Shown here: in pieces, positions 1 to 6,296 of the stretch
Layout of the letters: every line of letters starts with the position of its first letter
Position numbering within the stretch: the stretch's first letter is position 1
Assembly: GCA_016217865.1 (NCBI GenBank)
Contig: JACRFO010000054.1
Span: 1 to 7,848 of the forward strand
Source: Candidatus Kerfeldbacteria bacterium
Lineage (GTDB): Bacteria; Patescibacteriota; Patescibacteriia; SBBC01; CAIJZX01
Direction: 5' to 3'
DNA: 7,848 nucleotides
Translations under genes and position numbers: made by a program
The notes under the pieces: model-generated
Databases searched by the model: none
Seen by the model: the letters and a program-made list of their open reading frames with translations, nothing else
Told to the model about the DNA's origin: nothing

Positions 1-391
1 CCTCTTCAGTGATGATATCAGCAACGCGTTTGAGAACGCCATCGGCGCCAACGTGCGTCAGTTCAGTGTTGATACGTTTGAAGTCGTCAATATCAAAGAC
101 CGCGACGGTGACTGGCTCACCAGTCTCGCGAGTTTGGTACATCTCGTACTCTAACGCGTACTTCAACAGGTCAGAGCGCTGGACGCCCGTCTTTGGATCG
201 CGGGCCGATTCTTTCATGATCCGATAAGCCTTTTCAATCGGTAGCCGACCAGCCTCGACTTCTTCACGTAACGTATAATCCGGGTGTGCTGCCAAGTAAG
301 CATGGACGACGTGTTCGGCCCGCAAACTTAATTGCTCGGCCGATTCCGGCCGGCTACGACGCTCTGGCACTTCGTGGAGTTCAGGACGCAT
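1..391 (-). CDS. GGDEF-domain protein (probable diguanylate cyclase), N-terminal 130 residues; 3' end outside window
   Basis: The frame from the ATG at 391 stays open to the window's left edge. GGDEF domains make cyclic di-GMP from two GTP, or act as inactive sensors. Residues 1-60 are hydrophilic with no membrane segment and no sensory domain I recognise. The GGDEF fold begins at DPKTGV (65-70; usual DPLTGL) and continues with VAVFDIDDFKRIN (96-108). D100 (metal), N108 and D117 (guanine contacts) line up at a constant offset with remembered PleD D327, N335 and D344. The stretch normally reading NDxxGHxxGD is NTELTHVGAD here, so the conserved Asp and two Gly of the loop are replaced while N, H and the last D are kept. 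The GGDEF signature itself and the I-site lie beyond the window, so catalysis cannot be judged. The gene begins 9 bases after the RNase H stop; an in-frame ATG at residue 59 is a less likely start. Confidence 0.86.
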   Translation of the reverse strand, partial: MRPELHEVPERRSRPESAEQLSLRAEHVVHAYLAAHPDYTLREEVEAGRLPIEKAYRIMKESARDPKTGVQRSDLLKYALEYEMYQTRETGEPVTVAVFDIDDFKRINTELTHVGADGVLKRVADIITEE

Positions 392-398
392 GGCCGGA

Positions 399-402
399 CC
401 TT
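399..402 (-). promoter_or_regulatory. possible Shine-Dalgarno sequence of the GGDEF gene
   Basis: AAGG, partly inside the RNase H TAA stop codon, sits 7 bases before the ATG at 391. It is the only start in the window with even a modest Shine-Dalgarno match at normal spacing. A stronger purine run (AGGGGAG) lies about 14 bases upstream, which is too far to be typical. It supports 391 as the start but is weak evidence on its own. Confidence 0.4.
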
Positions 403-811
403 ACACTCCCCTCGCCTGCTGGTCAAGTTCCTCGTTGACGAGAGCGTCAGCCGCCGCATTCGCTTCCCGCCGGATATGGTGGAAGCGCACACGCCCGATC
501 TGATTGACGAGTTGGTGAATCTGCATCCACCACGGCGCCAGATCGGCGTTCTTCATCTTGTACTCGCGGCGCAGTTGTTTCACAATCAGCTCGCTATCGG
601 CGTACAGATCAACCTCGGCTGGCCCATGGTCAACGACCCAGCGCAAGGCAGCGTGGACGGCCCGATATTCGGCTTGGTTGTTCGTCGTCTCTCCGATGTA
701 CTGGCTGAAACGAGTAACTGATTGATCGTTGGTCTCGATAACGACACCAATCGCTGCCGGTCCAGGGTTGCCGCGGGCGCCCCCGTCAGTGTGAATGGTG
801 TACATCGTCAT
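401..811 (-). CDS. ribonuclease HI family protein
   Basis: Predicted to cut the RNA strand of RNA-DNA hybrids with two Mg ions. The 136-residue protein is a bare RNase H fold. The catalytic carboxylates are D9 in IHTDGGARGNPG, E48 in TNNQAEYRAV, D72 in YADSELIV and D122 in NAAADALVN, giving the full D-E-D-D set; the REAN just before D122 matches the family. It is shorter than Escherichia coli RNase HI (155 residues) and shows no hybrid-binding N-terminal domain and little of the basic handle loop. It thus resembles the compact archaeal and Bacillus YpdQ-like type. The chosen ATG lies in the ATGA overlap with recJ; a second ATG two codons on (M3) is also possible and would not change the domain. 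The GGDEF gene follows after 9 bases. Activity is inferred from the catalytic residues; the family also includes inactive members. Confidence 0.93.
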   Translation of the reverse strand: MTMYTIHTDGGARGNPGPAAIGVVIETNDQSVTRFSQYIGETTNNQAEYRAVHAALRWVVDHGPAEVDLYADSELIVKQLRREYKMKNADLAPWWMQIHQLVNQIGRVRFHHIRREANAAADALVNEELDQQARGV

Positions 812-2520
812 GAGCGACGTAAGTCAATGATCTTAAATTGGGGTTCCTTCCGTTCGCGCCAAACGTTCCACGATGCCTCCACCACTACATCGAGGTGTTG
901 CCCCGGAACTAATTCCGCTCCCCGGGCGCCTTGTCGGAAGCCGATACAGCGGACCGTGACACCGTCTTGCTGAATCCCAAGACGGAGGTGTTGGCGTTGG
1001 GCCCCCGCTAAGGCGATTGATTGCACGTCAGCTTGTTCGATGAGAAACGTGGGTCGAGTATTTTCAATCCCATATGGTCCGAGCTCGGCCAGCACATCCA
1101 GCGCCTCGTCGGAGAAATCAGCCAACCGCGCTCGACCGTCAACGTGTAATGGTTTTTCCATTTTGACTTCCTTCAGGTCGCGACTGATGAACTCTTGGAA
1201 CCACTGATGAAAGTCCGAACGCCCCTCCGCTTTTGCCAAGGTAAAACCGCAAGCTCCAGGATGACCGCCGAAACGGAGAAAGTGTTCCCGTCCGGCGTCC
1301 ATCGCTTGCATGATGTCATACCCGGGAATGGAACGTCCGGAACCGACGATCTGCCCATCGTTCTCGGTCATGACCAGCACCGGGCGCCAGACCCGTTCCG
1401 CTAACCGTCCGGCGACGAGACCGAGAATACCGGGCGACCAATGACTAGCAAAAGCAACGTAGGCCGACTGTTCTCCGGCGGCTTGGATTTGTTCTAACGC
1501 TTCCGCGACAGCTAGTTCGGTGAGTTTCTGGCGATCGAGGTTGATCGCCTGGAGTTGGTTAGCAAGGTCACGGGCTTCGTCCGGCTGCTTGGTCAGGAGG
1601 AGGTGGAGTGCTAACGAGGCGTGGTGGAGCCGACCGGCGGCGTTGATGCGTGGGCCAATCTGAAAGCCGACCGTAAACTCATCTGCTTGTTCGATCTGCG
1701 TACCCATTACAGCAAACAACGCGCGGAGTCCGGGTCGGCGCGACTTTCGCAATACCTGCAAGCCATATCGGACCAGAATACGATTTTCACCACGCAGGGG
1801 CATCATATCGGCCACAGTGGAAATAGCCACGAGGTCAAGGAGCCATTTTTCCCAACCAACCGGCAGTTCGTGGTTCAGCGTTCGACCGTACTGTGTCCTC
1901 GCTAGTAAACCACGAGCGACAGTAAATGCCACTCCCGCCGAAGAGAGCGTCCGCGCCGGATACCGTTCGTCCTCGAAGACAGGATTGATGATGGCCGTGG
2001 CTGGCGGGAGTTCGGCTGGCTGGTGGTGGTGATCAATGACGATGACGTCGAGGCCACGCTGTCGAGCTAAGGAAATTTCAGCTACGTTGGTCGTACCGCA
2101 GTCAACGGTCACGAGCAACTGTGTCCCCTGATCGGCTAACTGGGCGACCGTTTCGGTCCGCAGGCCATACCCTTCGGCCAACCGCTCGGGCAAGTACCAA
2201 TTGACCTTCGCCCCAAGCGCTTCGAGCGTCTCGACCATCAGCGCCGTTGACGTCACACCATCAGCGTCATAGTCGCCGTAAATTGTGATCTGTCGTTGAT
2301 CGGCAATAGCGTGGATAATCGTTTCAACCGCTGTGTCCATCTGCTGAAACTGAAACGGGTCGCCGAGCTGATCGTAAGCCGGTTGGAGGAACTGTTCGAG
2401 TTCCGCCGCCGATTGCACCCCGCGCCGCCACAAGACCTGTCTGACGAGAGGCGGCAGGTTCAGGTGCGCTTGATGAAAATCGTTCGGGGCGGCGTCGCCG
2501 ATAATCCAGGTGTGGTCCAT
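808..2520 (-). CDS. recJ: single-stranded-DNA-specific 5'-3' exonuclease RecJ
   Basis: Degrades single-stranded DNA 5' to 3' in recombination, base-excision and mismatch repair; DHH superfamily, two metal ions. It has 570 residues, full bacterial length. The DHH domain spans about 75-245: YGDYDADG (81-88; D83, D85, D87), TVDCG (138-142), the DHH triad in IDHHHQP (162-168; D163, H164, H165), and DLVAISTVADMMPL (229-242). IGPRINAAGRL (288-298) marks the linking region. The DHHA1 domain spans about 350-430, with SHWSPGILGLVAGRL (359-373), GSGRSIPGYD (393-402) and RFGGHPGACGF (416-426). GPYGIENTRP (481-490) leads into the C-terminal OB fold, which ends the protein. All motifs look intact. It starts at the ATG overlapping the korB stop and its TGA overlaps the start of the RNase H gene by ATGA. 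Pairing with an RNase H makes sense as nucleic-acid clean-up; the link to fermentation genes upstream is probably only shared transcription. Confidence 0.98.
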   Translation of the reverse strand: MDHTWIIGDAAPNDFHQAHLNLPPLVRQVLWRRGVQSAAELEQFLQPAYDQLGDPFQFQQMDTAVETIIHAIADQRQITIYGDYDADGVTSTALMVETLEALGAKVNWYLPERLAEGYGLRTETVAQLADQGTQLLVTVDCGTTNVAEISLARQRGLDVIVIDHHHQPAELPPATAIINPVFEDERYPARTLSSAGVAFTVARGLLARTQYGRTLNHELPVGWEKWLLDLVAISTVADMMPLRGENRILVRYGLQVLRKSRRPGLRALFAVMGTQIEQADEFTVGFQIGPRINAAGRLHHASLALHLLLTKQPDEARDLANQLQAINLDRQKLTELAVAEALEQIQAAGEQSAYVAFASHWSPGILGLVAGRLAERVWRPVLVMTENDGQIVGSGRSIPGYDIMQAMDAGREHFLRFGGHPGACGFTLAKAEGRSDFHQWFQEFISRDLKEVKMEKPLHVDGRARLADFSDEALDVLAELGPYGIENTRPTFLIEQADVQSIALAGAQRQHLRLGIQQDGVTVRCIGFRQGARGAELVPGQHLDVVVEASWNVWRERKEPQFKIIDLRRS

Positions 2521-3383
2521 TACGTGTAGTGAGTCAGCAGGTCGGACAAGTCGCGCGATGAGTGTTGCTCCACGAGCGGGCCGTTGTGCAACTGCTCAAA
2601 ACGGTCCTCGAGTGTCGGTTTGTCCGCCTGGTAGAAGACGCCGATGGGCAGCTGGTCTGGTCCACTGGTTGCCTGTTGCCACGCTTGGAGGCGATTGTGT
2701 GGATCGTGCTGCAGCGTGTCGAGTTTGACGATCCGTTCGTAAAACCAGGAATACGTATTGAGGTGATTGAAAGTCACGCAGGGTTGGAGGATGTCGATGA
2801 AACTGAAGCCGCGGTGTTTGATGCCTTGAACGATGAGCTGTTGGAGGTGTGGAACATCCCCGGCAAAACCGCGAGCCACAAACCCGCAATCGGTCGCGAT
2901 GGCTAAGGAGAGCGGATTGAGCGGTTCATCCGGATTGCCAAATGGCGTCGAACTCGTATGGAACCCCTGCATTGATGTCGGTGAAGCTTGGCCCTTCGTT
3001 AAGCCGTACAGTTGATTATCGTGGACAAGGTACGTAATGTTCGGGTTCGCGCGCATGGTGTGAATGAAGTGCGCTAATCCCTCACCATACCCGTCGCCAT
3101 CACCACCAACAACGATCGTCGTCAATCCGTGGTTCGCCAAGGCGATCCCCTCCGCCACCGGTAACGCCCGACCATGCAGTCCATGAAAACCGTAAGCCCG
3201 AACGAAGTTCGCTTGGTTGCCGGCGCAACCGATCCCAAAGACGACGACGAGATCATGCGGTGCCAAGCCAAGTTCAACTACGGCACCTTTCAGGGCCGTC
3301 CAAATACCGAAATCACCACATCCAGGACACCAGGTCGGTGTTTGGTGCGTTTCGAAATCGCGAATGGTGTGTTTCGTGGCCAT
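2520..3383 (-). CDS. korB: 2-oxoacid:ferredoxin oxidoreductase, beta subunit
   Basis: Thiamine-diphosphate- and [4Fe-4S]-binding partner of KorA; it carries the second half of the active site and passes electrons to ferredoxin. The 287 residues fit the family. TWCPGCGDFG supplies C19 and C22, GIGCAGN supplies C53 and QPCVTFN supplies C202, which together make the four expected cluster ligands of the two-subunit class. YGFHGLHGRALPVAEG (64-79) is the conserved cofactor-side segment. GGDGDG (93-98) followed by HDNQLYGLTKGQ (121-132) forms the Mg-diphosphate motif, with D95 and N123 the probable metal ligands. The family's SPT follows at 134-136. Only one cluster is encoded and no delta (ferredoxin-like) subunit is nearby, so a soluble ferredoxin encoded elsewhere is needed. 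The stop codon shares one base with the recJ ATG (TAATG), coupling a metabolic gene to a DNA-repair gene. Substrate is unresolved, as for KorA. Confidence 0.95.
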   Translation of the reverse strand: MATKHTIRDFETHQTPTWCPGCGDFGIWTALKGAVVELGLAPHDLVVVFGIGCAGNQANFVRAYGFHGLHGRALPVAEGIALANHGLTTIVVGGDGDGYGEGLAHFIHTMRANPNITYLVHDNQLYGLTKGQASPTSMQGFHTSSTPFGNPDEPLNPLSLAIATDCGFVARGFAGDVPHLQQLIVQGIKHRGFSFIDILQPCVTFNHLNTYSWFYERIVKLDTLQHDPHNRLQAWQQATSGPDQLPIGVFYQADKPTLEDRFEQLHNGPLVEQHSSRDLSDLLTHYT

Positions 3384-3386
3384 GGT

Positions 3387-5147
3387 TTAATGCATGATAG
3401 CTTGGAGCTCGGTCACCAACTCATCCGGATCAAATGGCCGACCGTCATAGCGTCGGATGTGGTGATCGAAATCGTGACCGGTCTGCTCTTTGATCCAACC
3501 AGCCAACTGGCCGCTCTGGTTCGCCTCAACCATAATCGTTTGGGTACAGGCCCGGAGGCGCTCACCGAGGCCGGGTGGGAGCGGGTTGATGAAGGTGATC
3601 GGCAGAATGTTACAGGTGGCAATCCGCTGGTCAGCGAGCTGTTGGACCGCTTCACGCACTGGTCCGTAGCTGGATCCCCAGGTCACGATGGTCAGGTCAG
3701 CTTTCCCTGGTCCGATCAGCTCCGGGGTTGGGAGGGATGCTGCAAGTGTTTGACGTTTCCGTTCGCGACGGTCCATCTGACCGAGTCGGATATCCGCATC
3801 CTCGTTCGAAAAACCAAATTCGTCGTGTTCATCAGAGTTCGCGAGGAAGAGACCGTCAGCCGTGCCCGGCAGCGTTCGTGGTGAAACGCCATCCGTACTG
3901 TCAATTCGGTAACGGCGAAACGCAGTTTCCTTTTTCAGTTCCGACGCCGATGCAATCAGGCCACGATCAATGGGGATCTTTGGTATGGGCAGATCAACCG
4001 CGGCGTGCATTTCCGCTAGGTACTTGTCCGTCATGACGATGACTGGCGTTTGATACCGATCGGCCAGATTAAACGCTTGTTGGATCATGGTGACACACTC
4101 GGTTGGCGTGGTCGGGGCCATCACAATTTTCAAAAAATCTCCTTGGGAAGCATGAAGCACTTGGCGCAGGTCGCCTTGTTCCGTCCAAGTAGGTAGGCCG
4201 GTCGACGGACCGCCGCGTTGGGCTTCGATGATGACCAGGCCGACTTCTGTCATTCCGGCCAAGCCAACAGCTTCCGTCATCAGTGAAAATCCTCCACCCG
4301 CCGTGCCGCACATGGCTCGAACACCAGTATAGGCCGCCCCAATTGTCTGGTTGATCGCCGCAATTTCGTCTTCACTGTGCCGCACGACCAACCCTTCGGC
4401 CGGACCGTGTTCGGCCAAGAAGTGGAGGAGCGATGAGGCTGGCGTCATCGGGTAGGCCGCGTAGAACTGGCAACCAGCCTGGAGGGCACCAATGGCTAAC
4501 GCATCATTCCCGGTCACGAGCATGCGCGCTGGAGCAGATTTCTGTAGCACAATATCCCACGGGAAGAGATCGGCTTGGCGGGCCGTAATTGCGTCGTAAC
4601 CGGCTTGCAATACCCCCAGGTTCAGTTTGACTATCGCCTCGCCCTTCGCTGAAAAAGTGTCACTGACAACGGCTCGCGGCAGGTTCAAGTCAAGTCGGAG
4701 CAGACCGAAGGTCGCGCCAAGCGCAACCGTGTTGCGCATCAGTTTCTGCCCACCAGCCGCCCGGGCTAAGTCTTCGAGTGGCAAACTGATGATGTGCACG
4801 TCCCGCCGATCGACATCCATCGGATTGAACCCAGTAAAAGAGATGTCTGTCGAATCGTAGACGATAACGCCGTTGGGCGTCAGCTCATTCACGTGGCGGT
4901 CTATTGTTTCGCGGTTCAGTGCCACGAGGATATTGACCGGTCGGCGGTGCGACCAGAGCGGTTTCGCTGAAACGGTTACCTGGTCGGTGTTGTGACCGCC
5001 GCGTATGAGAGACGGATATTCCGGGTAATCAATGACGTACAAACCCGCGCGAATGCAGGTCTTCGCGAACATTTCACCGGTCGACATGATGCCGAAACCG
5101 GCTTCACCGCCAATCTTCCATGTTAATTCATTGGCTATTGGTTTCAT
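3387..5147 (-). CDS. korA: 2-oxoacid:ferredoxin oxidoreductase, fused gamma-alpha subunit
   Basis: With KorB it oxidatively decarboxylates a 2-oxoacid to acyl-CoA, reducing ferredoxin. It has 586 residues, normal for the gamma-alpha fusion of the two-subunit class. The gamma domain spans about 8-190, with GGEAGFG (13-19) and EYPSLIRGG (43-51). The alpha pyrimidine-binding domain spans about 211-390: GNDALAIGAL (213-222), the substrate loop YPMTP (232-236, usually YPITP), SEDEIAAI (258-265) and QRGGPSTGLPT (310-320). Domain II at about 480-586 includes EANQSGQLA (541-549), the usual CoA-side motif. No iron-sulfur cysteine motifs or ferredoxin domain are fused to it. It starts 6 bases after the ackA stop without a recognisable Shine-Dalgarno sequence and ends 3 bases before korB, as expected for equimolar subunits. 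Pyruvate, 2-oxoglutarate and branched-chain enzymes share this architecture. Adjacent pduL-ackA favours pyruvate, by inference. Confidence 0.95.
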   Translation of the reverse strand: MKPIANELTWKIGGEAGFGIMSTGEMFAKTCIRAGLYVIDYPEYPSLIRGGHNTDQVTVSAKPLWSHRRPVNILVALNRETIDRHVNELTPNGVIVYDSTDISFTGFNPMDVDRRDVHIISLPLEDLARAAGGQKLMRNTVALGATFGLLRLDLNLPRAVVSDTFSAKGEAIVKLNLGVLQAGYDAITARQADLFPWDIVLQKSAPARMLVTGNDALAIGALQAGCQFYAAYPMTPASSLLHFLAEHGPAEGLVVRHSEDEIAAINQTIGAAYTGVRAMCGTAGGGFSLMTEAVGLAGMTEVGLVIIEAQRGGPSTGLPTWTEQGDLRQVLHASQGDFLKIVMAPTTPTECVTMIQQAFNLADRYQTPVIVMTDKYLAEMHAAVDLPIPKIPIDRGLIASASELKKETAFRRYRIDSTDGVSPRTLPGTADGLFLANSDEHDEFGFSNEDADIRLGQMDRRERKRQTLAASLPTPELIGPGKADLTIVTWGSSYGPVREAVQQLADQRIATCNILPITFINPLPPGLGERLRACTQTIMVEANQSGQLAGWIKEQTGHDFDHHIRRYDGRPFDPDELVTELQAIMH

Positions 5148-5153
5148 GTCGGT

Positions 5154-6296
5154 TCAGTCTACCATCGGGGCGACCGCATCCGCAATCGCTTGTTCTTCGT
5201 CGGCAGCCACAACAACTGTACGCAACCCATGCGCCGCGGGAAGATGGCGTATGACTTGGGAACGGACCCACGAATTCTGGCCGATTGCTCCGGTCCAAAT
5301 GACCGCGCGAACATCAGGAAGCAACCCAATGTACATGCTCAAGTACCGTTGGATATCGTGAATGAAGAGCGCCAGTGCCAGGTGGGCGTGATCACGTTCT
5401 GCCTCACTCCAACGTCGGCGCGGCCAACCAGTAACCGGATGACCAGCCGCGCCAAGAATGTCGCGCATATCGCGTAAGCCAGTCATACCAAACAACCCAG
5501 ATTCCTGTTCGAGCAGCCTGGTCACCCGCCGCACGGACATCTTGGCATGTTGTTGGAGGTAGAGTGGAATGGCTGGATCAATATCGCCAGACCGCGTCGA
5601 CATCGCTAAACCTTCAAGCGGGGTAAAGCCCATACTCGTTTCCACCGGCCGACCGTGCCGCCAGAGCGTCATGCTGCAACCGGCTCCGAGGTGCAATGTC
5701 ACCGCATTCAACCGTTCTACCGGGAGACCGAGGTGACGGGCACCTTGGCGTAACGCCCACGTATGGGAAATGCCGTGGAAACCGTACTTGTAGACGTGGT
5801 ACTTCTCGACAATATCAAAAGGCAACGCGTACTGTTTCGCCACGAGCGGAAGTCGACTGTACGCAGCCGTATCGAAGACACCCCAGTGCTTGGCCGACGG
5901 CCAGAGTTGTGTGGCGAATGTAATCGCCTGGAGTGCCAGAGGCATATGTAGCGGTGCCAATGGCACCAGTCGGCGCAACTGTCGCAGTTGGGCTGACCGC
6001 AGCCGTGTCGGGCGCTTGAACAGTGTGCCGCCGTGAACGATGCGGTAAGCGATGTCCGTCGGCATGAGGTGCAACTGCCGAAGCACATGTTCCATTGCCC
6101 GTAGGGCGCCGACAGTGCTTACCAACCGCATCGTCCGCGTCGTGGTCTGGCGATCAGCGGTTAAGGTAATCCGGGCTTGTCTGCCAAAGTGATCAATCTC
6201 TCCGCGGACGACGAGATGGTGTCGCTGCCAAACTGCAAACTTCAACGACGATGAGCCGAGGTTGACGACGAGGAGAGTTGTCTTGCGAGGCGTCAT
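5154..6296 (-). CDS. ackA: acetate kinase, divergent in nucleotide-pocket loops
   Basis: ASKHA-fold kinase that converts acetyl phosphate to acetate with substrate-level phosphorylation; cytosolic. It has 380 residues against about 400 usually. PHOSPHATE1 is VVNLGSSSLK (N12, S15, S17, K19). Catalytic residues, with remembered Methanosarcina thermophila numbers, are R85 (R91), H117 (H123), D142 (D148), H174 (H180), H202 (H208), R235 (R241) and E367 (E384). The acetate pocket V87, L116, F173 and P226 equals V93, L122, F179 and P232, so acetate is the likely substrate. Oddities: N211 is A205 (HLGAGCS), G239 is S233 (MSTRSGD), and G331 is A337 (TGAIGQN). About 12 residues are inserted near 281-295 and about 22 are missing between 345 and 365. 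The start overlaps the pduL stop (ATGA); korA follows after 6 bases. Family is secure; the phosphoryl acceptor, presumed ADP, is less so. Confidence 0.94.
   Translation of the reverse strand: MTPRKTTLLVVNLGSSSLKFAVWQRHHLVVRGEIDHFGRQARITLTADRQTTTRTMRLVSTVGALRAMEHVLRQLHLMPTDIAYRIVHGGTLFKRPTRLRSAQLRQLRRLVPLAPLHMPLALQAITFATQLWPSAKHWGVFDTAAYSRLPLVAKQYALPFDIVEKYHVYKYGFHGISHTWALRQGARHLGLPVERLNAVTLHLGAGCSMTLWRHGRPVETSMGFTPLEGLAMSTRSGDIDPAIPLYLQQHAKMSVRRVTRLLEQESGLFGMTGLRDMRDILGAAGHPVTGWPRRRWSEAERDHAHLALALFIHDIQRYLSMYIGLLPDVRAVIWTGAIGQNSWVRSQVIRHLPAAHGLRTVVVAADEEQAIADAVAPMVD

Noticed and set aside
1..400. Apparent gene-free stretch at the left end
   Set aside because: Translation of the minus strand shows an open frame from 391 to the edge with a clear GGDEF N-terminal half, so it is coding.
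332..721. Plus-strand open frame of 129 codons opposite the RNase H gene and the GGDEF start
   Set aside because: It is antisense to the complete D-E-D-D RNase H domain and shows no recognisable domain or ribosome binding site.
3174..3884. Plus-strand open frame of 236 codons running antisense to the korB start and korA end
   Set aside because: Both opposing frames encode well-conserved KorA and KorB motifs, the product resembles no family I know, and it crosses the korA/korB junction. It is a composition shadow.
5953..5967. Perfect 6-base inverted repeat with a 3-base loop (GGTGCC-AAT-GGCACC), possible terminator or regulatory hairpin
   Set aside because: It lies inside ackA exactly at the codons for the conserved VPLAPLH segment and has no T-tract; coding constraint explains it.
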